Positions 43,494 through 53,523 of a stretch of 64,000 bases of DNA are shown piece by piece. The notes under the pieces were generated by a model that saw only the letters and a list, made by a program, of their open reading frames with translations, did not search any database and had not been told where the DNA came from. Position 1 is the stretch's first letter, and the number at the start of each line of letters is the position of its first letter. Origin of the DNA: Marinirhabdus sp963799365 (lineage in GTDB: Bacteria > Bacteroidota > Bacteroidia > Flavobacteriales > Flavobacteriaceae); assembly GCA_963799365.1 (NCBI GenBank), contig CAWCWV010000007.1:1-64000 (forward strand), in the 5' to 3' direction. A program made the position numbers and the translations under genes.

Positions 43494-44546
43494 TTATAAA
43501 AAAGGATTCTCTGTCTCATAATTTCTCACAATATAGTCTAATGCACTATCCAAAATTTCACCCATATTCTTAGCTTTTTTGAAGTTAACATCACCAGTTA
43601 AATCTAACAGACCTTTTCGTAATTGCTTCATTTTTTCTGGAGGAGAGAGGGTGTCATTTTTCATACATACTAGCAATTCATTCAGGCGCTTTTTTTCACT
43701 CGTGGCACGTTTTGCCAATAACGAACGTTCTTCCCGTTTATACTGTTCGATCGAGGCATCTTCCAATACTTTTGAAGTTAATTGTACTAAGGCGTTATTT
43801 TCTTTTAAGAATTGTGGCTTGTATACTTTTTGATTACCCTCATAAGATTGCTGGTCGAAATCTATGGCACGTATTCGGTATTGTATTCTGTCAAAATCGT
43901 TTACAAGTACCATCACATAATTATAAGAGCGCATATCGCCCAATAAGCGAACAAAACAACGCTCGTTAAATTTTACAAATTCCTTTGCGATTTCCCGTTT
44001 GTCCTGTTCAGAACACAATTCTAAACGGTGCGCAATAAAGTCGTCGCCTGGTATACCTGAAATATGCTCCTCAACTAAGCTGTTTCCGTGAACCAGAAAG
44101 TTAATATGGTTTGGGGATAATAAATGCTCCAGCTCTAATCCGTAAATTCGTGAAGCATCTGCTTTCTTGATGTAGAGAAAGATATAGTTGTCATTTAAAA
44201 TATTCCGAACCTTAATGCGGAAAGGCTTCGAATTGCCGAAGGTGCAGAAATCGATGCTATCAATATTCAAATAAGGAAGTAATGCGTCTGAACCGTCAGA
44301 ATGCAGTATGGAATACATCCGTTTCAAACTTTCCTCTATTTCCTGGGATTCAAATTCAGAATAATATACTTGTACCCAAAGCGTATCATTTCCTTGTGCA
44401 TCAAAAACCGTTACTGAGCCTTGAAAACGAAGTAAATCGTCGTAATAAATAGGGATTTTTATATTGCGCGCGTATTTCGTAAGGTATGCTGAAAGTTCTT
44501 CAGATATTGGATATGCAGGCTTTTTCTTGGAAATTAATTTTTTCAT
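43494..44546 (-). CDS. Hypothetical 350-aa protein with kinase-like motifs
   Basis: No signal or membrane segment. The N-terminal 150 residues look like an alpha/beta domain. From about residue 150 the order LVHGNSLVEEHISGIPGDDF, then VRLLGDMRSYNYVMVLV, then YRIRAIDFDQQSYEGN recalls the hinge, catalytic loop (a GDxRxxN form in place of HGDxxxxN) and DFD metal motif of atypical kinases such as aminoglycoside phosphotransferase-like folds. The C-terminal part is helical and charged. I do not recognise a named family; the kinase idea is inference. It lies 94 bp upstream of pyc in the same direction. Confidence 0.8.
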   Translation of the reverse strand: MKKLISKKKPAYPISEELSAYLTKYARNIKIPIYYDDLLRFQGSVTVFDAQGNDTLWVQVYYSEFESQEIEESLKRMYSILHSDGSDALLPYLNIDSIDFCTFGNSKPFRIKVRNILNDNYIFLYIKKADASRIYGLELEHLLSPNHINFLVHGNSLVEEHISGIPGDDFIAHRLELCSEQDKREIAKEFVKFNERCFVRLLGDMRSYNYVMVLVNDFDRIQYRIRAIDFDQQSYEGNQKVYKPQFLKENNALVQLTSKVLEDASIEQYKREERSLLAKRATSEKKRLNELLVCMKNDTLSPPEKMKQLRKGLLDLTGDVNFKKAKNMGEILDSALDYIVRNYETENPFL

Positions 44547-44701
44547 TATTTGGCTTCAGAATGCTAAAGATACGGAGTTTTAAGTGGTTTTATTTGAAAA
44601 CGGTTTTTGTTAAAGTTCTCTTAATAAAAACCAAAAGATGTCACAAATTCACAGTTTTTTAGTCCTTTATAGTATCAATCAAAAGTAATTCATCCATCAT
44701 C

Positions 44702-47338
44702 ATGAATCATCTCATCAAAACAGTGTGGCTCCTTCTTCTCTTTTTCTTCGGAATAAGCACTGCCCAAGAAACTGAAACAACCACAAAAAATTTTGCTAAA
44801 CGTAGTTATACCACTACATCGGTTGGCACAACGGAATCTCCCATAATAGATGGCAAACTCACTGAAGCTGCCTGGGATTTGGTGGAATGGACTTCAGACT
44901 ATGTAGAATTTGAGCCAGATAATGCTACAGCACCTACCGAACAAACCAAGATGAAGATCTTATACGATGAGAAAAACTTATATGTAGCTTTTAAATGTTA
45001 CCAAAAAGACCCTACCACTATTGAGCGCAGGATGGGCAGACGTGACGATTTCCCGGGAGATTGGGTAGAAATTAATATTGATAGTTATGGCGATGACCGT
45101 ACGGGATTTTCCTTCACAGCGTCTGCTTCAGGCGTAAAGGGAGATGAATTTATAAGTAACAACGGCAATTTTGACGGAAGCTGGAACCCAATTTGGTATC
45201 TCGCTACCAAAATAGACAACGATGGTTGGAGTGCTGAAATGCGCATTCCATTAAGCCAGTTACGTTTCAGTAATGCCGATGAACAAGTTTGGGGAATTCA
45301 ATCTACACGAAGGTATTTCAACAATGAAGAACGCTCCACCTGGCAACCGTTGCCTCCAAATCCGCCAGGATGGGTAAGTGAGTTTGGGGAATTGTTAGGA
45401 ATTAAAGGCATTAAACCTCAAAAACAACTAGAGATACAACCCTACACTGTTGCACAATTAGATACGTACGAAAAAGAAGAAGGGAATCCATTTCGGGATG
45501 GAAGCGACACTAAACTTACAGGGGGATTGGATGCAAAAATTGGGGTAACAAACGATTTAACTTTGGACGTTACGATTAATCCGGATTTCGGTCAAGTAGA
45601 TGCAGATCCAGGGGCCGTTGCACTGGATGGATTTGAAATTTTCTTTCAGGAACGCCGTCCGTTTTTTGTGGAAAATAAAAGTGTATTCGATTTTCAAATT
45701 GGTGGAGGTGCAGACAATTTGTTTTTTTCCAGACGTATTGGACGTAGTCCGCAGGGATCAGCATTTGGCCCAACGACCGCATATATAGATCAGCCTAATA
45801 ATACGACAATTTTAGGGGCGGCAAAATTCAGCGGAAAGACAAAAGATGGTCTTACAGTTGGAATTTTAGAAAGCATAACCGCCAAAGAGTTTGCCGATGT
45901 TATAGATGAAGACGGTTCAGAAACTGAAGAACTAGTAGAGCCCTTAACCAATTATTTGGTAGCTCGTGTGCAACAGGATTTTAATGATAATAATAGCTAT
46001 GTAGGTGGAATTTTTACTAGTGCCATTCGAAATATGGATGAAAATGTAGCCTTTCTACATTCGCACGCCTACTCTGGAGGTCTCGATTTTAAACACAATT
46101 GGAAAGAAAGAACATATTATGTGGAAGGAAGCGCCGTACTTAGCAACGTGCGAGGAAGTGCCGAAGCTATTTTAGCTACTCAAACAGCTATTACGCACCT
46201 GTTTCAAAGAGTAGATGCAGACCACGTTGAAGTGGATCCAACCAAAACGCAACTCACAGGAACTGGCGGCCGATTTGAATTCGGGAAAGGTGGCGGGGGA
46301 GACTGGCGGTATGCCGTGGGTGGAAATTTTAAATCGCCAGAATTGGAATTGAATGATTTAGGTTTTCTGCGCCAGGCAGACGATATTAGGCAGTATTCGG
46401 TAGTACGAAGACTGTTTAACAAGCCTACTAGTTGGTATCGTCGTGCTAACGCTAGCCTCAACATTTCAACCGCCTTCGATTTTGAAGGGAATTATAATAG
46501 AATTCAATATGAAATAGGAACGTATGTAAACTGGAAAAATAATTGGTGGAGTGAATTTGGAGCTGCCCACAAACCACGGATTTTTATAAATACTTATTTA
46601 AGAGGTGGCCCCAGATGGAAATTTAACGAAGAGAATTTTTTCTATTTCTTTTCTGGGACAGATCAACGTAAAAAGTTGAGCTTTAATGGAGGTACCGTGC
46701 AGTCTCAAGCGACCCAAAATAATTTTGGTTTGCAAGAATACAGTGTTGGAACCCGTTACCAACCGCTAAATAGTTTGAGCGCATCTTTAAATATTAATTA
46801 TTCTGAGAACCCAAGTAAAACCCAATATGTTTCCCAACAAGATTTTAACAGCGTTAGACGTTATGTTTTAGGAGGTATAGACCAGAAAACTTTGAGCGCC
46901 ACGGTACGGGTAAATTACAATATCAACCCTAATTTAACGATACAATATTATGGGCAACCGTTTATTTTTACTGCAGATTTTTCAGACTTTAACTATGTGA
47001 ATGATGCTACAGCGGAAGATTTGAATGATAGGGTCATTAATTATAAGACCGACCAAATTCGTCTGGTAAATGGTGAATATAGAGTAGATGAAAATAGAGA
47101 TGGAATCGTAGATTATAGTTTTGGCGATCCAGATTTTGCTTTTGTACAGTTCAGAAGCAATCTTGTGGTGCGTTGGGAATACATTCCAGGTTCTGAAATT
47201 TTCCTGGTATGGAGCCAAGGCGTTACAGGTATTGGCGATCCCGCTAATAGTTTCAGTACTATTGTGGACAACCAGTTGTTAAGCCAAAAACCACAAAACA
47301 CTTTTTTGATTAAGGCGACGTATCGGTTTGTGTTGTAA
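44702..47338 (+). CDS. DUF5916 outer-membrane protein with CBM9-like domain
   Basis: The 878-residue protein has a signal peptide (LLLLFFFGISTAQ), then a carbohydrate-binding family 9-like domain (SPIIDGKLTEAAWDLVEW, MKILYDEKNLYVAFKCYQKD, GWSAEMRIPLSQLRFSN) over residues 40-230, and then a long beta-barrel-like DUF5916 region (PDFGQVDADPGAVALDGFEI, FQERRPFFVENKSVFDF) ending in the strand FLIKATYRFVL. Such proteins are outer-membrane or surface proteins of Bacteroidota; the ligand is unknown. Single gene, followed by a structured repeat. Confidence 0.88.
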   Translation: MNHLIKTVWLLLLFFFGISTAQETETTTKNFAKRSYTTTSVGTTESPIIDGKLTEAAWDLVEWTSDYVEFEPDNATAPTEQTKMKILYDEKNLYVAFKCYQKDPTTIERRMGRRDDFPGDWVEINIDSYGDDRTGFSFTASASGVKGDEFISNNGNFDGSWNPIWYLATKIDNDGWSAEMRIPLSQLRFSNADEQVWGIQSTRRYFNNEERSTWQPLPPNPPGWVSEFGELLGIKGIKPQKQLEIQPYTVAQLDTYEKEEGNPFRDGSDTKLTGGLDAKIGVTNDLTLDVTINPDFGQVDADPGAVALDGFEIFFQERRPFFVENKSVFDFQIGGGADNLFFSRRIGRSPQGSAFGPTTAYIDQPNNTTILGAAKFSGKTKDGLTVGILESITAKEFADVIDEDGSETEELVEPLTNYLVARVQQDFNDNNSYVGGIFTSAIRNMDENVAFLHSHAYSGGLDFKHNWKERTYYVEGSAVLSNVRGSAEAILATQTAITHLFQRVDADHVEVDPTKTQLTGTGGRFEFGKGGGGDWRYAVGGNFKSPELELNDLGFLRQADDIRQYSVVRRLFNKPTSWYRRANASLNISTAFDFEGNYNRIQYEIGTYVNWKNNWWSEFGAAHKPRIFINTYLRGGPRWKFNEENFFYFFSGTDQRKKLSFNGGTVQSQATQNNFGLQEYSVGTRYQPLNSLSASLNINYSENPSKTQYVSQQDFNSVRRYVLGGIDQKTLSATVRVNYNINPNLTIQYYGQPFIFTADFSDFNYVNDATAEDLNDRVINYKTDQIRLVNGEYRVDENRDGIVDYSFGDPDFAFVQFRSNLVVRWEYIPGSEIFLVWSQGVTGIGDPANSFSTIVDNQLLSQKPQNTFLIKATYRFVL

Positions 47339-47345
47339 AATTTAT

Positions 47346-47430
47346 TCCCCCATTGAGGGGGGCTGGGGGTGTAAACTCCCAAATTTCATTAAAAATCTCG
47401 ACTTACACCCCTAAAGTCCCCTCTAGGGGA
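47346..47430. repeat. Nested GC-rich intergenic palindrome
   Basis: GGGGTGTAA (47366-47374) pairs with TTACACCCC (47403-47411), flanked on each side by a smaller CCCC...GGGG stem. The segment GAGGGGGGCTGGGGGTGT reappears, nearly identical, inside polA at about 61687-61716. Confidence 0.75.
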
Positions 47431-47477
47431 CAATTGTTTCATCTTTCTTTTTACTTTTACTTCAATTATAAAAATTA

Positions 47478-48371
47478 ATGATTTTCCCACTAAAACTTCA
47501 TCCCGGCGATACCGTTGGCATCGTTTCCACCGCCAGAAAAATAACCGAAACCGAGTTACAACCCTTCCTTTCGCTGCTTAAAGAATGGAAACTACAACCC
47601 CTTTTAGGTAAAACTATTGGTGCTGTAGACAACCAATTTGCAGGGAATGATTCTTTGCGAACCCAAGATTTTCAGAAAATGCTGGACAATCCAAAAGTAA
47701 AAGCCATTTGGTGCGCTCGTGGCGGGTATGGAACGGTACGGATGGTAGATGGATTGGATTTTTCAGCATTTAAAAGCAACCCAAAATGGATCATTGGGTA
47801 TAGTGACATCACTGTTTTACACAACACCTTACATAATTTGGGAGTCGCCAGCCTGCACGCACAAATGGGGCTGGAAATTGAAAATAAAACCGAGGCTACA
47901 CGGCAAACTGTCTATGATGTACTCTTCGGAAAGGAGGCTACATTGGAATATGCTTCAAATTTTGAACGAAACCGTATAGGCGAAGCAAAAGGACAATTGG
48001 TTGGTGGAAACCTTTCAGTTTTATCATCTTTATTGGGAAGCCCTTCAGCAATAGAAACCAAAGGAAAAATTCTTTTTTTGGAAGATCTGGATGAATATTT
48101 ATATCACATTGATAGAATGATTCAAAACCTGAAACGCAACGGACTTTTTTCAGAATTAAAAGGATTAATCATAGGCGGAATGACCGAGATGAATGACAAC
48201 ACTGTCCCCTTCGGCAAAACTGTTGAAGAAATAATCTGGGACGCAGTCAAAGAATATAACTATCCCGTTTGCTTTCATTTTCCTGCAGGACACATACAAG
48301 ATAATCGTGCTATAATTATTGGGAAGGAAAGCAGCTTGAAAGTTACTGATGTTAATGTTACTTTAGGATAG
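47478..48371 (+). CDS. ldcA: LD-carboxypeptidase (peptidase family S66)
   Basis: Trims the terminal D-Ala from murein tetrapeptides during peptidoglycan recycling. The 297-residue protein has GDTVGIVSTARKI at the N-terminus, the block AIWCARGGYGTVRMVD, the nucleophile Ser in IIGYSDITVLHN, LFLEDLDEYLYHIDRMIQNL, and the catalytic His in FHFPAGH. No signal peptide, so cytoplasmic. Length is normal for the family. Confidence 0.9.
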   Translation: MIFPLKLHPGDTVGIVSTARKITETELQPFLSLLKEWKLQPLLGKTIGAVDNQFAGNDSLRTQDFQKMLDNPKVKAIWCARGGYGTVRMVDGLDFSAFKSNPKWIIGYSDITVLHNTLHNLGVASLHAQMGLEIENKTEATRQTVYDVLFGKEATLEYASNFERNRIGEAKGQLVGGNLSVLSSLLGSPSAIETKGKILFLEDLDEYLYHIDRMIQNLKRNGLFSELKGLIIGGMTEMNDNTVPFGKTVEEIIWDAVKEYNYPVCFHFPAGHIQDNRAIIIGKESSLKVTDVNVTLG

Positions 48372-48446
48372 GTTTAAATTCCAAATCCCAAGCTCTAAAT
48401 TCCAAAACCAATTTTGTGATTTGGAATTTTTTTTTTTGTAATTTGT

Positions 48447-48545
48447 CACCTCGACGATAGGAGAGGTCACGCTAGTAGCTAAGCACAATTTTAAATGAGT
48501 CTAGACAAAACACTGTGATTTCTCAATCATGCCTCCTTCGAAATG
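48447..48545. repeat. Dispersed flavobacterial palindrome, second locus
   Basis: GTCACCTCGA followed by GAGAGGTCACGCT, then a related ATTTC/GAAAT arm ending CTTCGAAATGAC just before yraN. Same family as the cluster at 23078-23278. Confidence 0.7.
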
Positions 48546-48552
48546 ACTATGT

Positions 48553-48915
48553 ATGGCCGACCACAATGAACTTGGTACCTTTGGCGAAGAACTCGCCACC
48601 CAATTCTTACTCCGTGAGGGCTACACGATTTTGGAACGTAATTGGACCTTCCAAAAAGCCGAGTTGGATATTATTGCCCAAAAAGAAAAAGACACCATTG
48701 TATTTGTGGAGGTGAAAACCAGAAACAGTGCCTTTTTTGGGGATCCACAAAGTTTTGTGACGCCTGCTAAGATTAAACTACTTGTGAAAGCAGCCAACGA
48801 ATATCTACTAAAAAACGAGCTTCAACAAGAAGCCCGTTTTGATATTATTGCTGTCCTTAAAAACAGGAAAGAGGAATGCATAGAGCATTTTGAAAATGCA
48901 TTTTATCATTTTTAA
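48553..48915 (+). CDS. yraN: YraN/UPF0102 family endonuclease-like protein
   Basis: The 120-residue protein has the restriction-endonuclease-like fold of UPF0102: GTFGEELATQFLLREGYTIL, ERNWTFQKAELDIIAQ with the active-site Glu-Leu-Asp, and DTIVFVEVKTRNSAFFG with the E-x-K half of the site. The cellular role is not settled; a structure-specific nuclease is the usual suggestion. The ATG at 48553 fits the family start. Confidence 0.9.
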   Translation: MADHNELGTFGEELATQFLLREGYTILERNWTFQKAELDIIAQKEKDTIVFVEVKTRNSAFFGDPQSFVTPAKIKLLVKAANEYLLKNELQQEARFDIIAVLKNRKEECIEHFENAFYHF

Positions 48916-48942
48916 TCCCTGTACAGACGAAGTCTGTAATAT

Positions 48943-49767
48943 TTAAAGATTTATCTTCTCCTTCACTAACTGCGTCACTTTGTACAAAATGATAATCTCC
49001 AAAATTGTAGTTGGAAGCAGTAATAATCCCCCGCCTATAGCCAGGACAACTGTTAAGAAACATGCATAGGTGACAATTTCAAAAATTCCTGTAATAATTG
49101 CTATGTTTCCCAAAGCTTTTTGAAATCGTAGCATCGCAATACCCATTAAAATCCCTACAATACCCAAAGAAATAGATTGGCCAATCATTATTTCGGCTTG
49201 GTTAAAAGGTTCAAAATAGAGTGAAATAATATCTATTGCGTAAAATGCCACACTAAGAATAAGCATGATAAAAACTACAATTTTTAATAAATAATTGTTT
49301 AATATATTTCCAGCTAAAATAAAACCACGAAAGAAAAAAATAATTGATGCGAGGACTACTATTTTTAGTGGAATATATATGTAATCTGGATACAAGGAAC
49401 CATTTTCGAACATTCTATATACCTCTGCAGGAACTTCAGCAAAGCCTAATACAAAATAAACGATACCAGCAATCCACGCAATTTTCAAATGTTTGGTAAG
49501 AAAATTAGCTTGTTTGGTATCGTCAATCTTGAGAAAGAATGCTTTTTTTAAGCCGCTTTCTACGTTACTTTCCGCAAAATCTTCAAAATCCTCTCCTAAA
49601 GCTGAAAGAATGGTTTTTACAGTATAGGTTCTTGGTAGTACTTCACCTGCCTCAATGCGTTGGATGGTGCGAACGCTAATATTGCATTGTGCAACCAATT
49701 CTTCCTGAGTTAATCCTTTTTGTTGTCGTAGGGCTAAAATATGTTGCCCGAGTGCTGGCTGTTTCAT
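48943..49767 (-). CDS. XRE-family HTH regulator with C-terminal membrane domain
   Basis: About 274 residues: residues 5-65 are a Cro/C1 helix-turn-helix (QKGLTQEELVAQCNISVRTI followed by QRIEAGEVLPRTYTVKTILS), a short linker, then about six membrane helices from residue 95 onward (AWIAGIVYFVLGFAEV, FFFRGFILAGNI, LLKIVVFIMLILSVAFYAI, GGGLLLLPTTILEIIILY). This fusion is common in Bacteroidota and suggests a membrane-tethered regulator. The frame opens at GTG 49794, but the ATG at 49767 begins right at the conserved start of the DNA-binding domain. Target unknown. Confidence 0.85.
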   Translation of the reverse strand: MKQPALGQHILALRQQKGLTQEELVAQCNISVRTIQRIEAGEVLPRTYTVKTILSALGEDFEDFAESNVESGLKKAFFLKIDDTKQANFLTKHLKIAWIAGIVYFVLGFAEVPAEVYRMFENGSLYPDYIYIPLKIVVLASIIFFFRGFILAGNILNNYLLKIVVFIMLILSVAFYAIDIISLYFEPFNQAEIMIGQSISLGIVGILMGIAMLRFQKALGNIAIITGIFEIVTYACFLTVVLAIGGGLLLLPTTILEIIILYKVTQLVKEKINL

Positions 49768-49901
49768 CGTAAATATGTTTTTATTTGTTTCCACAAGAGT
49801 ACGATGGTTTATAAATTAGCACAATTATTTTGATTGAAATTCACCCGTCATTTGCCCGTCATTTCAGTAATAGCAATAGATAAGCGGTTTTTTGTTTGCT
49901 G

Positions 49902-52900
49902 TTAAAAACGTTGCAAAACATCCAGAACCCGTCTCACAGATGTTACTTTTTCGATAGTTAACAACAAACGCAGACCATTTCTGGTCTGTTTTTCCTTCAT
50001 TTTAACCGTTTGTGAATGTGTTTGTACAAACTGAAGTAATTTACTGAAAGCGGCACTCTGGTAAAAATCACTTTGTTGATCGCTTATGAAATAACCAATA
50101 AACTTACCTTTCTTCATCATTACCCGTTCAAGACCCATATCCATCGCTATCCATTTTATACGAACACTATTAAATAAATCTTCCACTTCTTCGGGCAATT
50201 TGCCAAAACGGTCCAACAATTCTTGTTCAAACTTTTGAAGCTCCTCCTCCGTTTTTAGTTCATTTAATTTGGTGTAAAGATTTAATCTTTCGGTAATATT
50301 ATTGACGTAATCATCTGGAAAGAGTAGTTCAAAATCTGTATCGATTACTACTTCTTTTACAAATTTTCGGTTTTTAAAGTTTTTATCGGTTTCAGAATAA
50401 AGGTCTTTAAACTCTTTTTCTTTTAACTCCTCAATCGCTTCGGCTAATATCTTCTGGTAGGTTTCAAAACCAATTTCATTAATAAATCCGCTTTGCTCAC
50501 CACCTAATAAATCTCCTGCGCCACGAATTTCTAAATCTTTCATCGCAATGTTAAGGCCACTTCCCAATTCGCTGAATTGCTCTAATGCCGTGATACGTTT
50601 TCTGGCATCATCTGTCATTGCCGAATAGGGAGGAGTGATGAAATAACAGAATGCCTTTTTATTGCTTCGCCCTACACGACCCCGCATTTGGTGTAAATCA
50701 CTTAGTCCAAAATTATTGGCATTATTAATAAAAATAGTATTTGCGTTGGGAACATCTAACCCACTTTCAATAATGGTGGTGCTTACCAAAACATCAAACT
50801 CATTATTCATAAAAGCGAGCATTAAATTTTCCAGTTTTTTACCTTCCATTTGTCCATGACCAATTCCAATCTTGGCATCAGGCACCAAACGTTGGATCAA
50901 TCCAGCGACTTCCTTTATGTTTTCTATACGGTTGTGCACGAAGAATACTTGTCCGCCACGGGAAATTTCATAGCGCACCGCATCTCTAATGGTTTCTTCG
51001 CCAAATCTAATTACATGTGTTTCTACAGGGTAACGGTTGGGTGGTGGCGTTGTGATGACACTCAAATCACGCGCTGCCATTAAGCTGAACTGCAACGTAC
51101 GGGGTATAGGAGTTGCTGTTAAAGTGAGCGTATCCACATTTTCCTTTATGGTTTTCAGTTTGTCTTTTACCGAAACACCAAATTTTTGTTCTTCGTCAAT
51201 AATAAGTAATCCAAGATCTTTAAATACTACCGATTTGCTCACCAACTGGTGGGTACCAATCACAATATCGAGCTTGCCGTCACTAAGTCCCTCGAGTACT
51301 TTTTTTCGCTCTTTTGCAGTCCTAAAACGATTGAGGTAATCTACGTTTACGGGCATTCCATCCAATCGCTCGCTGAATGTTTTGTAATGCTGAAAAGCAA
51401 GAATGGTAGTAGGTACCAAAATAGCTACTTGTTTACCATTATCTACTGCTTTAAAAGCTGCTCTTACGGCCACTTCCGTTTTACCAAATCCTACATCGCC
51501 ACATACTAAACGATCCATAGGACGATCACTTTCCATATCGGCTTTTACATCGGCTGTGGCGGTACCCTGGTCTGGGGTGTCTTCATAAATAAAACTGGAT
51601 TCTAGTTCGTGTTGCAGGTAACTGTCTGGGTCGTATGCAAAGCCTTTTTGCAGGCGTCTCTTTGCATACAATTCAATTAAATTGAAGGCAATTTGTTTAA
51701 CCCTGGTCTTTGTCTTTTGCTTTAGTTTTTTCCAGGCGGCGCTTCCAAGTTTGTATATTTTTGGTGTGGTGCCGTCTTTACCGTTGTATTTTGAAATTTT
51801 GTGCAGCGAATGAATGCTAAGGTATAAGATATCTCGTTCGCCATAAATTAATTTAATAGCTTCCTGCAGTTTACCTTCCACTTCAATTTTTTGGAGACCG
51901 CCAAACTTTCCAATTCCGTGGTCAATATGAGTCACGTAATCACCAACTTCAAGATTTGTAAGTTCTTTAAGTGTGATGGCTTGTTTTTTGGCGTATCCAT
52001 TCTTTAAATTAAATTTATGATACCGCTCAAAAATCTGGTGATCTGTATAGCAAGCATTTCGGTTTTCATGGTCTATAAAACCTTGAAATAGCGGAAATAC
52101 CAGGGTTTCATATTGTTCAACGTGACCTTGTGCGTCATCAAAAATATCGTGGAAACGTTTTGCCTGCGATTCGCTGCTACAAAAAATATAATTTGTGTAG
52201 CCATTTGCTGTGTTTTCATTTAGGTTTTCAATGAGCAAGTTAAATTGCTTGTTGAAGGAAGGTTGTGGGACGGTGTTGAAAGAAATCGAATCTAATACCG
52301 GTGTTGAACTTAATTTACTACCCTGAGCTTTACCAAGAGCTTTTCCTAATGTAACAGTTGTGAATTCTTTTAACTGCTTTTGCAGCAATTCTGAAGTACA
52401 AAACAAGTTTGCTGGCGCACTCATTTTTATTTCGCCCTCTTGTTTATTATAGGCTTCTGTTGCTTTGCTGAAGAGTTTATCAATGGCGCTATTAAGCAAT
52501 TCTTCATTTTTGAGGAATACCACTGTTTTCCTAGCAATATATTCCAGAAAACTTGTACGGTTGCTTACCGTAGTCGAAGCATCCACATTCGGAATGATGG
52601 AAATTTTCTTTAACTGCTCCAGCGATAGTTGTGTTTCTACATCAAAGGTTCTAATACTCTCTACATCGTCTCCAAAAAATTCAATTCTATAAGGTTCATC
52701 ATTGCTAAAACTGAACACATCCAGAATCCCTCCACGAACCGAAAATTCGCCAGGTTCGGTTACAAAATCGGTTCTTTTAAACTTGTATTCAAACAATACT
52801 TCGTTTACAAAATCAATGGAGACTTTATCGTTAAGTGAAAGTTTGAGTGTATTTTTTTCCAGTTCCTTTTTGGTCACTACTTTTTCAAATAGTGCTTCGG

Positions 52901-53288
52901 GATAGGTTACAATGAGGGCGGGCTTTTTTCGGGAATTGATTCGGTTTAAGACTTCACTACGTAATAACACGTTGGCGTTGTCGGTCTCATCTCCCGATAT
53001 CGCATCGGGATGGTAAGGTCTTCGGTAACTGCCAGGATAGAATAATACAGATTCTTCACCCAGCAAATTTTCTAAATCGTTTAAATGGTAAGCGGCTTCT
53101 TCTTTGTCGTTCAGAATAAAGAGTAACGGTAGCTCTAAAGATTTAAAAGCATCGGCAATTACCAGCGAGGTGGCACTGCCAACCAGGCCTGCTACCTGGA
53201 TATTTTTTTCAGAATTGGCAATAGTTTTCCTCAGTTTTCCAAGTGTGGAAGACTGTTCAAATAGAGAACGAACTATTGGTTTACTCAT
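49902..53288 (-). CDS. mfd: Transcription-repair coupling factor
   Basis: Mfd removes stalled RNA polymerase at lesions and recruits UvrA. The 1128-residue protein has the UvrB-like N-terminal part (FYPGSYRRPYHPDAISGDET), the RNA-polymerase interaction domain (LEVGDYVTHIDHGIGKFGGL), the helicase with Walker A (CGDVGFGKTEVAVRAAFKA) and DEEQ (LLIIDEEQKFGV), the TRG region (IESGLDVPNANTIFINNA, LHQMRGRVGRS) and the C-terminal domain. Near residues 93-100 the family segment RRPYQIEETDNANVL is replaced by a longer HPDAISGD stretch encoded by a palindrome. A promoter lies just upstream. Confidence 0.97.
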   Translation of the reverse strand: MSKPIVRSLFEQSSTLGKLRKTIANSEKNIQVAGLVGSATSLVIADAFKSLELPLLFILNDKEEAAYHLNDLENLLGEESVLFYPGSYRRPYHPDAISGDETDNANVLLRSEVLNRINSRKKPALIVTYPEALFEKVVTKKELEKNTLKLSLNDKVSIDFVNEVLFEYKFKRTDFVTEPGEFSVRGGILDVFSFSNDEPYRIEFFGDDVESIRTFDVETQLSLEQLKKISIIPNVDASTTVSNRTSFLEYIARKTVVFLKNEELLNSAIDKLFSKATEAYNKQEGEIKMSAPANLFCTSELLQKQLKEFTTVTLGKALGKAQGSKLSSTPVLDSISFNTVPQPSFNKQFNLLIENLNENTANGYTNYIFCSSESQAKRFHDIFDDAQGHVEQYETLVFPLFQGFIDHENRNACYTDHQIFERYHKFNLKNGYAKKQAITLKELTNLEVGDYVTHIDHGIGKFGGLQKIEVEGKLQEAIKLIYGERDILYLSIHSLHKISKYNGKDGTTPKIYKLGSAAWKKLKQKTKTRVKQIAFNLIELYAKRRLQKGFAYDPDSYLQHELESSFIYEDTPDQGTATADVKADMESDRPMDRLVCGDVGFGKTEVAVRAAFKAVDNGKQVAILVPTTILAFQHYKTFSERLDGMPVNVDYLNRFRTAKERKKVLEGLSDGKLDIVIGTHQLVSKSVVFKDLGLLIIDEEQKFGVSVKDKLKTIKENVDTLTLTATPIPRTLQFSLMAARDLSVITTPPPNRYPVETHVIRFGEETIRDAVRYEISRGGQVFFVHNRIENIKEVAGLIQRLVPDAKIGIGHGQMEGKKLENLMLAFMNNEFDVLVSTTIIESGLDVPNANTIFINNANNFGLSDLHQMRGRVGRSNKKAFCYFITPPYSAMTDDARKRITALEQFSELGSGLNIAMKDLEIRGAGDLLGGEQSGFINEIGFETYQKILAEAIEELKEKEFKDLYSETDKNFKNRKFVKEVVIDTDFELLFPDDYVNNITERLNLYTKLNELKTEEELQKFEQELLDRFGKLPEEVEDLFNSVRIKWIAMDMGLERVMMKKGKFIGYFISDQQSDFYQSAAFSKLLQFVQTHSQTVKMKEKQTRNGLRLLLTIEKVTSVRRVLDVLQRF
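52992..53010. repeat. CCCGAT palindrome inside mfd
   Basis: Perfect arms TCCCGAT (52992-52998) and ATCGGGA (53004-53010) around 5 bp, of the type usually found between genes. In frame within mfd. Confidence 0.65.
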
Positions 53289-53296
53289 TGAAGTTG

Positions 53297-53327
53297 CAAA
53301 AATAGTTTAAACCTTTCAGGTTTTCAA
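53297..53327 (-). promoter_or_regulatory. mfd promoter
   Basis: Minus-strand TTG (53327-53325), 20-bp spacer, TATTTTTG (53304-53297), nine bases upstream of the mfd ATG; fits TTG / TAnnTTTG. Confidence 0.6.
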
Positions 53328-53523
53328 AGTCTAAAAGAGTTTTAGTCCAACTTTATCATTTTGATAACATACTTCGACTACGCCCAGTATGCAAGCGCCA
53401 TTTTTTATGCTTTCCCTAACAGCAAAGCTTATATGCAATGCATAATTTTAGTTTTTAATTGTATTAATTCTCGCTTTAGAGAGCGTTAAATAAAAATTTC
53501 CGCATACTGTGCGGAGTTGAAAT

